The translations under genes and the position numbers were made by a program. Shown in pieces: positions 33,859 through 41,261 of a stretch of 64,000 nt of DNA. This DNA is from Anaerolineae bacterium. Its GTDB lineage: Bacteria > Chloroflexota > Anaerolineae > Aggregatilineales > Phototrophicaceae. Position 1 is the first letter of the stretch; every line of letters starts with the position of its first letter. The notes beneath the pieces are model-generated. The model was not told the DNA's origin and did not search any database. It was given only the letters and a program-made list of their open reading frames with translations. The stretch lies in assembly GCA_022820665.1 (NCBI GenBank), contig JAJEFB010000052.1, forward strand, positions 1 through 64,000, read 5' to 3'.

Positions 33859-34710
33859 TTAGAGGTAGCCGTCCATCGCGGCGTAGCGCTCGGTCATCCG
33901 GCGCCAGGCGCGCATGAGTTTACCCGTGTTTTCGCCCGGCGCGCCGTCGCCGATTGGAACATTGTCGACAGTGACCACCGGCATTATTTCTTTGCTGCTG
34001 GACGTGAGGATCACCTCGTCAGCGCTTTGGTATTCCGCTTTTGTGATCTCGCGCAGTTCCAGCCGCCCATCGGCTTTGATGAGCTTGATGACCTCGGCGC
34101 GGGTAACGCCCAGCAGCAAGCCGCTTGCCGGCGTGATCCAGGTCCCGTCTTTGAAAATGAAGGTATTGCTGCGCGTGCCTTCAACGACCATGCCGTCTAC
34201 GGTATAGATCGCCTCGACTGCCTCCCGATTGATTTTCAGCGCTTGCTTGTGCGCGCTGATGCCGGGGATATAATTGATCGTCTTGGCTTCGGGCATGTCC
34301 CGCCGCATCTCGACGGTAACCACATCGGCGCCACGCTCGTAGTAGCGCGCCGCCATCTCATTCGCGGGCGTCACCATCACAATTAAGCGCGATTCTCCGG
34401 CGGGCATGAATCCATTGGGGCTGTCGCCACCGGTCACCACCAGTCGGATGCCGGACTCGTCGAAATTGTTCCGTCCCAGCGTCTCCATGACGATCTCGTC
34501 CAGTTCCTCGATGTCCCAGGGGCAATGCAGATCCAATAGCGCCGCCGAGCGGATCAGGCGGCGCAGGTGCGCGCCAAGTTGAAAGGGCTTGCCCCCGTAG
34601 GTGCGCAGGAAATCGAAGATGCCGTAACCGCGCAACAAAGCCAGATCGCTGGCCGGGATCGCCGCATCGGCGGCATGCACGAAGTCGCCGTTGACGTAAT
34701 AGACGCTCAT
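33859..34710 (-). CDS. Class IV PLP aminotransferase (branched-chain/D-amino acid type)
   Basis: 283 residues. The PLP lysine is K143 in EAKTINYIPG. E177 in VVEGTRSNTFIF and the GLLLGVTRAEVI segment are the standard fold-type IV elements. The N-terminal YYVNGDFV and GYGIFDFLRTYGGKPF fit both BCAT-like and D-alanine transaminase-like members. The substrate side cannot be assigned. It is convergent with the CoA-transferase (12-bp gap) and divergent from the FAD oxidoreductase. Confidence 0.88.
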   Translation of the reverse strand: MSVYYVNGDFVHAADAAIPASDLALLRGYGIFDFLRTYGGKPFQLGAHLRRLIRSAALLDLHCPWDIEELDEIVMETLGRNNFDESGIRLVVTGGDSPNGFMPAGESRLIVMVTPANEMAARYYERGADVVTVEMRRDMPEAKTINYIPGISAHKQALKINREAVEAIYTVDGMVVEGTRSNTFIFKDGTWITPASGLLLGVTRAEVIKLIKADGRLELREITKAEYQSADEVILTSSSKEIMPVVTVDNVPIGDGAPGENTGKLMRAWRRMTERYAAMDGYL

Positions 34711-34874
34711 GACTTGTTCATTCCTGCCTTTGCCGAGTCAGTAAAGATTATAGCGAGCATCGCGGAGCTTGCCATGAGCTAATCCCCAACGCAAAATCGT
34801 GTCATGGCATACCTGCGCAGCCTGACTAATATGCGTTATGATTTGCCATGTAATCTCGGTCTCAAAGGTGCCCT

Positions 34875-35828
34875 ATGCGCGATGTTGTCGTAATCGGCGG
34901 CGGTCTGAGCGGTCTTGCCGCCTGCTATGAACTTGAAAAGCATCCGATCCGCTATACGCTCATCGAAGTCAAAAAACGCTTGGGCGGGAGTATCGTCTCT
35001 ACCGCGGCGGATGGCTTCATCGCGGACGCCTCCGCCTTTGCTGTCGCGGAAATTGAAGATCTGCCGCTGCTCGCTGAGCTAAGCTTGGCGGAAGATCGCT
35101 TCGATTTCGCGCCGGAGCAATTCGGTTTTTGCGGTGGCACGCAGTCCCTGACAGGCGCGCTGGCGCGGCGGCTGACAGGCGCGCGACTGATGCGCATGGC
35201 GGTCAGCTCGATCGGAAGGGTCGACGGGCGATTCACGCTCTGCCTGGAAAACGGACTTCTGCTCGACGCGGGCGCGGTGATTATCGCCGCGCCCGCCCGC
35301 TATGCCGAGCGGATGCTCTTTAATCTGGCGCCGGAGGCGTCGGATTGGCTGCGCGGCTACGACTACGATTCGATATGTCGCGTTTCACTGGGCTATCACA
35401 AGCGCGACCTGCCTCGTCGGCGCATTCGTCCCTATAGCGTGATCTATCCCTTCGTCTTCGCGACTGATTCGCCGGGACGCGTGCCGGACGCGGATCACCT
35501 GCTGCTGCAAGTGGGACTGCGGGCCTTTAACGATCTTTCTCCCGAAGAAATAATCGGGCAGGTCATTGCTCACTATGGCTGCGGCGAAAATCCGCTTTTC
35601 GCGCGCGTCGACCGCTGGAACGAGTCCGATCCCTTGAGTTGTTACGACGACGATCATGCCGCGACTGTTTCGGCGATGCGCGCTCGGCTTCCCGCGGGCC
35701 TCAGTTTGATCGGCAGCGATTATTGCCTGGAGCCGCCGCAGAAGGGCGGCGTCGCGCGGCTTGGCGAGCGCTTGCGCCAGGGCAGGGCTGCGGCGCGCGC
35801 CGCGCTCGATTTCTTGAATGTAGATTGA
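34875..35828 (+). CDS. FAD-dependent oxidoreductase (HemY/amine-oxidase-like)
   Basis: 317 residues. The dinucleotide motif VVVIGGGLSGLAACYELE (about 4-21), then IEVKKRLGGSI, a GG doublet after the second strand, are the signature of flavin amine oxidase/protoporphyrinogen oxidase-like proteins. At 317 residues it is shorter than typical HemY (about 450), mainly in the substrate domain. The C-terminal LIGSDYCLEPPQKGGVARLG fits the terminal FAD-contact region. The substrate is unknown. A possible -10 (TATGAT, 34,837-34,842) lies upstream. A gene for an unknown protein follows after 16 bp. Confidence 0.8.
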   Translation: MRDVVVIGGGLSGLAACYELEKHPIRYTLIEVKKRLGGSIVSTAADGFIADASAFAVAEIEDLPLLAELSLAEDRFDFAPEQFGFCGGTQSLTGALARRLTGARLMRMAVSSIGRVDGRFTLCLENGLLLDAGAVIIAAPARYAERMLFNLAPEASDWLRGYDYDSICRVSLGYHKRDLPRRRIRPYSVIYPFVFATDSPGRVPDADHLLLQVGLRAFNDLSPEEIIGQVIAHYGCGENPLFARVDRWNESDPLSCYDDDHAATVSAMRARLPAGLSLIGSDYCLEPPQKGGVARLGERLRQGRAAARAALDFLNVD

Positions 35829-35844
35829 ACTTGGAGAAGCGATC

Positions 35845-36297
35845 ATGAACCGCGCCCTACACGCCTTCTTTCGGGCGCTGCGAATGACGCTGCGCGGCGA
35901 GAGCCACCCGCCGGCTCATTATCGACCGCTGACAGCCTGGATGGACGCGGTAGACTCGCAATTGTCCTTGGCGCTTGATACCGCGGACGAGCAGGGATTT
36001 GATCAAGGCCGGCGTCAAAACTTGCGACTCAAGCTGGATGGGCGCTTGACAAGTCTTGAACAGTCCCTGCAGATGCTGCGCCACAACCTGAAGAACGAAT
36101 ACCCGCGCCTGATTCGCCTCAACGATCCTTATTCGATGATGGTTCTGGGGTCGATCAATATGAATGACCAATACCGCGTAAGCCGCTTCCTCGAAGCTGG
36201 CGCGATCGAATCGGAACCGCTGCGGCAAGCCCTTGAAGATCTTAACGAGCGCCTGCTAGAGTTGCCTCAGATCGAATTCCCGGGAAGCGCGGAGTAG
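35845..36297 (+). CDS. Unknown helical protein downstream of the FAD oxidoreductase
   Basis: 150 residues, soluble and strongly helical (for example RRQNLRLKLDGRLTSLEQSL), with a coiled-coil-like middle. No motif or family recognised. It is preceded by GGAG, 9 nt before the ATG, and lies 16 bp after the FAD oxidoreductase stop, so it should be co-transcribed. It may be an accessory or structural partner; no function can be assigned. Confidence 0.75.
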   Translation: MNRALHAFFRALRMTLRGESHPPAHYRPLTAWMDAVDSQLSLALDTADEQGFDQGRRQNLRLKLDGRLTSLEQSLQMLRHNLKNEYPRLIRLNDPYSMMVLGSINMNDQYRVSRFLEAGAIESEPLRQALEDLNERLLELPQIEFPGSAE

Positions 36298-36437
36298 ACC
36301 CTTGACGCCGCCGACACTGACAGTCAAGGCGCGAAGGATACAGCGTTTTTACAAGGCGAACTCCTCAAAGAACCGCTCGCCGAAGGCGTCTAGGTCGAGG
36401 GAACAGGTCCGTCGTGTAATCTATCACAAGCTCCTCA

Positions 36438-36499
36438 GTCAGTTAGGTAGTTAGGTAGTTAGGAAATCCCTAGGAATTGGGAATCCCTACCTAACTGAC
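36438..36499. repeat. Inverted repeat with TAGTTAGG tandem units
   Basis: GTCAGTTAGGTAG (36,438-36,450) is perfectly inverted at 36,487-36,499. The left arm continues as an 8-bp tandem (TAGTTAGG, about three copies). The interior GGAAATCCCTAGGAATTGGG is itself partly self-complementary. It could be a small non-autonomous element. It lies in the 420-bp gap 36,298-36,717, which has no gene. Confidence 0.6.
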
Positions 36500-36502
36500 C
36501 CA

Positions 36503-36550
36503 ACTACCGCTGGACAACTTTTGTTGTCTTGTCCAGCGGTAGTGTTTTTT
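36503..36550 (+). terminator. Strong rho-independent terminator
   Basis: A 15-bp perfect stem, ACTACCGCTGGACAA (36,503-36,517) with TTGTCCAGCGGTAGT (36,529-36,543), followed by GTTTTTT. It is oriented to stop plus-strand transcription from the operon ending at 36,297, or to insulate the next gene. Confidence 0.88.
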
Positions 36551-36554
36551 GGCG

Positions 36555-36580
36555 CGGGCGACATGGTATGTCGCCCCTAC
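36555..36580 (-). repeat. REP-like palindrome, copy 3
   Basis: CGGGCGACATGGTATGTCGC followed by CCCTAC: the family in reverse orientation, directly behind the terminator. Confidence 0.7.
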
Positions 36581-36614
36581 CTCTCTGTGCGCTCTGAGCC
36601 TCTGTGGTGAATCC
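36581..36614 (-). repeat. Second dispersed repeat (GGATTCACCACAG type), copy 1
   Basis: On the minus strand it reads GGATTCACCACAGAGGCTCA and then GAGCGCACAGAGAG. The same 13-base head recurs at 40,867. It abuts REP-like copy 3. Confidence 0.6.
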
Positions 36615-36666
36615 CCGGGCTCCGGCAAGGCGGAATCTCGCCCATATTCTGCTTTGAGTTCGAGCA

Positions 36667-36675
36667 TGATATACT
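36667..36675 (+). promoter_or_regulatory. Extended -10 promoter (TGATATACT) for the BatA-like gene
   Basis: TG, one base, TATACT, 42 nt before the ATG at 36,718. No -35 at 16-18 bp. Confidence 0.55.
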
Positions 36676-36717
36676 AGGTTCGTTAAGTCCCTTGTCCACG
36701 CCTATCCCGAGGACGCC

Positions 36718-38655
36718 ATGTCTTTCCTTGCGCCCATCGCCTTCGCCGGTCTCGCCCTTGGGATACCGATCCTCTTGCTTTACATGCTGCGGCTGCGCCG
36801 TCGGGAACTCTTGATCTCGAGCACATATCTTTGGCAGCAGGTGGTGAAGGATACCGAAGCTAATACGCCCTGGCAGCGCTTGCGGCGGAATTTGCTGCTC
36901 TTCTTGCAGTTGCTCATCTTGCTGGCGATGGTCCTGGCATTGGCGCGCCCCTTCATAACAGTGCCCACCGTCAGCGCGGGCAAGATCGCCCTGCTGCTGG
37001 ACGCCTCCGCCAGCATGGCGGCAACCGATCTCGATGGGCAGTCGCGCTTTGACGCGGCGATTGAACGCGCGCTGGGACTCGTCAACAACATGAATCCGCA
37101 GGACATCATTTCCTTGATCCGCGTAGCGGATATCGCTGAACCGCTGACCGCGTACACCGACGACAAACTGAGTTTGCGCGGGGCGCTGGAAAGCATGACC
37201 GTGAGCCAGGGCGGCGCGGATTGGGACAGTGCATTGACGCTGGCGGCGGCGGGCGCCGCGGGCGCGGACAACTTCAGCATTGTTATGATCTCCGACGGCG
37301 GCATCGGAGAGATCGGCAGTTTGCCCGCCAATATCCCGCAGCCGATCTACCTGCCCGTCGCTCGGTCAGCCTCTAACGTCGCCATTACCGCCCTGGCCAC
37401 CCGCGCTTTGGCAGGTCAGCCGCCGCAACTCTTCGCCCAGGTGACCAACTATGGCGACGCGCCCGCCGATATTTCGCTGGTGATTCGCCTCGACGATGTC
37501 CTGCGCCTGTCCCGCAGCGGCAGCATCCCGGCGCGCAGTCAATTGCCGATCCCCTTCGACGAACCGATCGATCAGGATTTCGAGACGCTCTCCGCCACTT
37601 TGACCTTTGATAACGAGGTCGAGGACTATTTGGACTTGGACAACCAAGCCTGGACCGTGCATAGCGAAGTCAATACCCGGCGCGTCTATTATGTCTCGGG
37701 GGGCGGCAACCTGTTCCTGGAACAAGCCCTGCGCAGCCTGCCCGGCGTCCAGACCTTTCGCGGCAATCCCGGCAACCGCGGCTTGCCCGGCGAACGCTTT
37801 GATCTCTACGTTTTTGACAACTGGCTGCCCAACGAATTGCCCGACGCCGATTTGCTCATTGTCAATCCGCCTAATGACACCGCGCTCTTCTCGGTCGGTT
37901 CGAGCGTGGATACGGGCGGGAATATCGAGGTGTCCGCAGTCGAATCCCCAATCACCGCCTATGTTGACCTGGACGAAATGAGCTTGCTGTCATATCGCGA
38001 CCTGCGGGCTGCTTGGGCGGAACCGCTTATGCGAGCGGAAGCTGGTGATTTGCTGTTGGTTGGCGAGGTCAACGCGCGCCAGGTCGCCGTCTTTTCCTTC
38101 GACCTGCGCGACTCCAACTTGCCGCTATTGATCGCTTGGCCCGTTTTGATGGCTAACCTGCTGGATTGGTTCTCGCCGGCGGAGATCGTCTCCTTGCCCG
38201 ATGGCTTGAGCGTGGGAGACGCGCTGGTGATTCAGCCGCCGCTCTTCGCCGAAAGCCTGCGGGTGACCGCGCCAGACGGGGGCGTACAGATATTGCCGGT
38301 ACGGGGCGATGCGCTGGTATACAGCGATACGGACCAACTCGGGATTTACCTGCTGGAGATTGTGGTTGCTGGCGAGGTCAAGCAGCGGCAACATTTTGCG
38401 GTGAATCTCTTCGCCACCGGAGAAAGCGATATCACGCCAGTGGCAGAGACCGACCTTGTGTTGGGCGGGGGCTCGGTTCAGGTTGACGTGGAAGATCAAC
38501 TGGGCTTGCGAGAGTTCTGGATAGTCGCCGCACTGTTGGCGCTGCTGCTGCTGCTCATCGAATGGGTGGTCTACCATCGCCGCTTGACGGCGCCGACACT
38601 GTTGCAACCGCGGGCGCGTCCGCGCTTTCAATTGCCTTTCATGCGAAGTTCTTGA
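36718..38655 (+). CDS. BatA-like membrane protein with vWA domain
   Basis: 645 residues. It opens with two membrane helices (about 7-25 and 57-77) flanking a basic loop (LRLRRRELLISSTYLWQ), the aerotolerance-regulator N-terminal module. A vWA domain follows with the metal site D95-A-S97-A-S99. A long beta-rich region leads to a last membrane helix (about 605-625). Related Bat proteins pair with a MoxR ATPase and other Bat proteins, none of which are next door. The ribosome site is GAGGACGCC. The gene overlaps the convergent gene by 17 bp. Confidence 0.87.
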   Translation: MSFLAPIAFAGLALGIPILLLYMLRLRRRELLISSTYLWQQVVKDTEANTPWQRLRRNLLLFLQLLILLAMVLALARPFITVPTVSAGKIALLLDASASMAATDLDGQSRFDAAIERALGLVNNMNPQDIISLIRVADIAEPLTAYTDDKLSLRGALESMTVSQGGADWDSALTLAAAGAAGADNFSIVMISDGGIGEIGSLPANIPQPIYLPVARSASNVAITALATRALAGQPPQLFAQVTNYGDAPADISLVIRLDDVLRLSRSGSIPARSQLPIPFDEPIDQDFETLSATLTFDNEVEDYLDLDNQAWTVHSEVNTRRVYYVSGGGNLFLEQALRSLPGVQTFRGNPGNRGLPGERFDLYVFDNWLPNELPDADLLIVNPPNDTALFSVGSSVDTGGNIEVSAVESPITAYVDLDEMSLLSYRDLRAAWAEPLMRAEAGDLLLVGEVNARQVAVFSFDLRDSNLPLLIAWPVLMANLLDWFSPAEIVSLPDGLSVGDALVIQPPLFAESLRVTAPDGGVQILPVRGDALVYSDTDQLGIYLLEIVVAGEVKQRQHFAVNLFATGESDITPVAETDLVLGGGSVQVDVEDQLGLREFWIVAALLALLLLLIEWVVYHRRLTAPTLLQPRARPRFQLPFMRSS

Positions 38656-39517
38656 GCTTGATGACGGATTCAAAGGACTTCCGCCCGTCGTTGTGACGAA
38701 TATTCTGTAAGTAGACGCTGCGCAGCCGGGTCATGGCGCCAAAATGCGATTCATGCGCGGTCTCCACAAAACTGCCAACAACGATGGCCGGCTTGACGAC
38801 GGTCTGGTTGATGCCGGGGAAGGAAGCCAGCCGCCGGGCGATGCTGTACCCGGGATCCAAGTGTAAAGCGTCTTGCAGGTCTTCCAACGCTTCGGGAGCG
38901 CTGTTGCTCTGTGGATAGGCGATATCGTCCAGCCATTCGGCGGCGATGCTTTCCGGCGGCTTGGCGGCGGGCGCGGTGAGATAAGGAATCTTGCCCGGCG
39001 ACAGATACTGCGCCGCGGGCGCGGTTCGGAGCGTCAAAGTGCCGTAGACATGGCAAAGGCGATTCAGGTAATTTGCCTGGTTACTGCGGATATCTGAAAC
39101 CGAGAGGACGCTTGCTTTCTCGCTCAGGGCTTGCTCCAGGCGGACCCCGCTTTCACCGATGAAGAGCGTGAAGTCCCCGCGGTAAACAGCGGCTGTGATG
39201 ATCTCCAGGCGAGGCGCTTCCTCGGCGTCGATGATTCTCACCCAGGCGCGCGCCGGGTCGTGGACCCGGTAATTTTGATAGCCCGTTCGGTGCGGCGGGC
39301 TTAAGCGCGACAAGCCGTGCCAAAGCGTAGAATCGCTGTGGATGGACTGCCCTTGAATCGCAAGCGGATTCGACGATTTGGCTTCCGCGAACCAAACTTG
39401 CTCGAATCGGGCAGCGGCGCGGTTAAAGGCGGCAACCACAAGAACCCCGTCGATATTGACAACTTGGTCGACGTACCGCTCGGGGCGTCCCAGGATATCT
39501 TCAATGCTGGCTTGCAC
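38639..39517 (-). CDS. Unknown protein, possibly with OB-like N-terminal strands
   Basis: 292 residues, no signal peptide or membrane segment. The opening, SIEDILGRPERYVDQVVNID followed by GVLVV, has the shape of a nucleic-acid or cofactor-binding OB strand, but the match is weak. The rest shows alternating beta and alpha segments and no catalytic motif. The start is a GTG at 39,517; an extended -10 (39,596-39,604) supports the transcript. No family recognised. Confidence 0.7.
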   Translation of the reverse strand: MQASIEDILGRPERYVDQVVNIDGVLVVAAFNRAAARFEQVWFAEAKSSNPLAIQGQSIHSDSTLWHGLSRLSPPHRTGYQNYRVHDPARAWVRIIDAEEAPRLEIITAAVYRGDFTLFIGESGVRLEQALSEKASVLSVSDIRSNQANYLNRLCHVYGTLTLRTAPAAQYLSPGKIPYLTAPAAKPPESIAAEWLDDIAYPQSNSAPEALEDLQDALHLDPGYSIARRLASFPGINQTVVKPAIVVGSFVETAHESHFGAMTRLRSVYLQNIRHNDGRKSFESVIKLKNFA

Positions 39518-39595
39518 GGCTCATCTCGGCTTGAGAGCGCTTTGGCTTGCTACGGCCGCTTTCAGCGACAGCGCGCAACGGACAGATTGAGTGGC

Positions 39596-39604
39596 ATTAT
39601 AACA
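39596..39604 (-). promoter_or_regulatory. Extended -10 promoter (TGTTATAAT) for the gene ending at 38,639
   Basis: Minus strand, a perfect TATAAT with TG one base before it, 78 nt upstream of the GTG at 39,517. It lies between that gene and the YcaQ-type gene. Confidence 0.6.
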
Positions 39605-39616
39605 GCTAGGGCGCCC

Positions 39617-40840
39617 TCAGGCGAAATAGCGGCGAAGACGACCCGAAAGCCGCTTGTATCGGCAATTGACCAGTTCAAAGCTGTCGCAGTCGTGGAAAGT
39701 CATGAACTCTTCGATAGCCTTGATCAAGCCACTGCTGAGCGCCGCCGTCTGTTTGGCGCCTTTTTCCAGGTGCAGCGTGTTGAAGATCAAGCGCTTTCGC
39801 TTACGGTCGACTTTGGGGTCAATGCGCCCGACCAATTCGCAGCCGTGCAAAATCGGCATGACATAATAGCCATAGACGCGTTTGGACTTGGGCGTGTAGA
39901 CCTCGATGCGATAGTGGAAATCCCAGAGCGCCAGGTCACGATCTCGGTCCCAGAACAGGTTGTCAAAGGGCGAGAGGAAGAGCGTCATCTGCGGCTCGTG
40001 CAGTCCATTCTGAATCTCATCCAGCGCCTCCAGGTCGTCGCGGTGGATATAGGCGGCCTCCTTCCAGCCTTCGACCGCTACGGGAATCGCCTCTCCCGCG
40101 CCCATCATGTCCTTCAGCGCGTCCGCCGCCGCCCGCTTGTGCAGACGATGATAGTCAGCGACCTGATTGGTGGTTGCGATGCCCTGGTGGCGCAGACCCG
40201 CTTCGACCGCCCAGCGCTGGTAATCATCAAAGGTTTTATCGAGAGTCATGCCCCTGCCAGCCAGGACGCGCTCGGTCAGATCGTAATAGCGCTGGAAGTT
40301 GACGCGGTGGCTGACCATCAGTTCGCCCAGGTCGAACAAGTGTTCCAGCGCCACCTTGGTCGGTTTCCAGTTCCACCAGCCGCCGGGTCCGCGGCGTTCG
40401 CTTTGCAGGTCTTTCGAGGATGTGGGACCGCGCTCGCGGACGGCCTCGCGCACGCGCGCGACGATTTCTGGCATATCGTCGCCGAGTTGGTCCAGGTGCC
40501 AGCGCGTCTCTTTGAGCTGCCGCCGCTGGATCGAGGCGTGGAACCAGGGATAGTGGGTCATGGGGATCTGGCAGATGGCGTGGGCCCAGCTTTCGAAGAG
40601 GAAGCCCTCATCGAGCAGGGCGTCGAGTTCGGCGGGATTGTAGAGACCGGCGCGTGCCAGCATGACGAGGTAATGACTGCGGGCGACCACGCTGATGGAA
40701 TCGAGTTGCAACAAGCCGATGCGCTCGATGACGCGCTTGAGCTGGGCTTGGTCGGTCGCAGGCGGGCGCTTGTGCAAGCCTTGTTTGTAGACGGCAAGGC
40801 GCTTGACGATGTCTCGGGTGACTGGGATGGGCGCGGGCAT
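39617..40840 (-). CDS. YcaQ-type DNA glycosylase (crosslink repair, HTH_42 family)
   Basis: 407 residues. The family start (DIVKRLAVYKQGL) leads to the catalytic-type QxD motif Q45-L-D47 in LLQLDSISVVARSHYLV. Winged-helix repeats follow with GPTSSKDLQ and WWNWKPTKVALEHLFDLGEL. A C-terminal PMILHGCELVGRIDPKVDRK segment closes the family pattern. Characterised members unhook interstrand DNA crosslinks or excise alkylated purines. The ATG follows an extended -10 by 7 nt, so the mRNA should be leaderless. Confidence 0.88.
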   Translation of the reverse strand: MPAPIPVTRDIVKRLAVYKQGLHKRPPATDQAQLKRVIERIGLLQLDSISVVARSHYLVMLARAGLYNPAELDALLDEGFLFESWAHAICQIPMTHYPWFHASIQRRQLKETRWHLDQLGDDMPEIVARVREAVRERGPTSSKDLQSERRGPGGWWNWKPTKVALEHLFDLGELMVSHRVNFQRYYDLTERVLAGRGMTLDKTFDDYQRWAVEAGLRHQGIATTNQVADYHRLHKRAAADALKDMMGAGEAIPVAVEGWKEAAYIHRDDLEALDEIQNGLHEPQMTLFLSPFDNLFWDRDRDLALWDFHYRIEVYTPKSKRVYGYYVMPILHGCELVGRIDPKVDRKRKRLIFNTLHLEKGAKQTAALSSGLIKAIEEFMTFHDCDSFELVNCRYKRLSGRLRRYFA

Positions 40841-40847
40841 GGCGGGG

Positions 40848-40856
40848 ATTTTAGCA
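40848..40856 (-). promoter_or_regulatory. Extended -10 promoter (TGCTAAAAT) giving a leaderless YcaQ-type mRNA
   Basis: Minus strand; only 7 nt lie between the -10 and the ATG at 40,840, and no ribosome site is present. Confidence 0.6.
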
Positions 40857-40866
40857 CGGGATGTTT

Positions 40867-40900
40867 GGATTCACCACAGGGGGCGCCGAGAGCGCCGAGA
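40867..40900 (+). repeat. Second dispersed repeat (GGATTCACCACAG type), copy 2
   Basis: GGATTCACCACAGGGGGCGC followed by CGAGAGCGCCGAGA. It shares 13 identical bases and the same G/C-A-G period with the copy at 36,581. It lies in the 420-bp gap 40,841-41,261, which otherwise holds only two REP-like palindromes and a promoter. Confidence 0.6.
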
Positions 40901-41053
40901 AAATGCTCTTGTGTTCGTTTTGTGTCTGGTTTCGACGCGTTATGCGGCTTTTAAGGCGCGGCTTGCGGTCAGGGTAGTGTATCCTTTTCGGTTCAAATTC
41001 TTCGTAGCCAGTCCTCGACATAATATCCTTAACCGAAAATACGAACGACTTTG

Positions 41054-41109
41054 GTAGGGGCGACTGGCGGTCAGTGTCTACGCGACCCGCTGAGTCGCCC
41101 GATAATCAC
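41054..41109 (+). repeat. REP-like palindrome, copy 4, with an extended loop
   Basis: It opens GTAGGGGCGAC and closes GTCGCCCGATAATCAC, with about 29 bases of partly self-complementary loop between. It is the first half of a head-to-head pair with the copy at 41,125. Confidence 0.7.
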
Positions 41110-41124
41110 TCAATTTCCACTCGT

Positions 41125-41150
41125 CGGGCGATCCATCGGATCGCCCCTAC
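41125..41150 (-). repeat. REP-like palindrome, copy 5
   Basis: CGGGCGATCCATCGGATCGC followed by CCCTAC, in opposite orientation to copy 4. The pair lies directly upstream of ATPase-PIN module 2. Confidence 0.7.
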
Positions 41151-41186
41151 CGGTCGTGGGTTTGACTGCTCTGGCGCTGCAGGCTG

Positions 41187-41195
41187 TGGTAGAAT
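41187..41195 (+). promoter_or_regulatory. Extended -10 promoter (TGGTAGAAT) for ATPase-PIN module 2
   Basis: TG, one base, TAGAAT. TTGACT lies 22 bp upstream, too far for a normal -35. The ATPase ATG is at 41,262. Confidence 0.55.
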
Positions 41196-41261
41196 CTAAG
41201 TTCAATTGGCGAGAAATCACCCCGCTTGCCAATACTTGGTGGAGTGAAAGCTGATAGGTCG

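Noticed and set aside
39317..40954. Plus-strand frame of 545 codons
   Set aside because: It is the antisense shadow of the YcaQ-type gene and the adjacent unknown gene; the minus-strand frames carry the conserved motifs and promoters.
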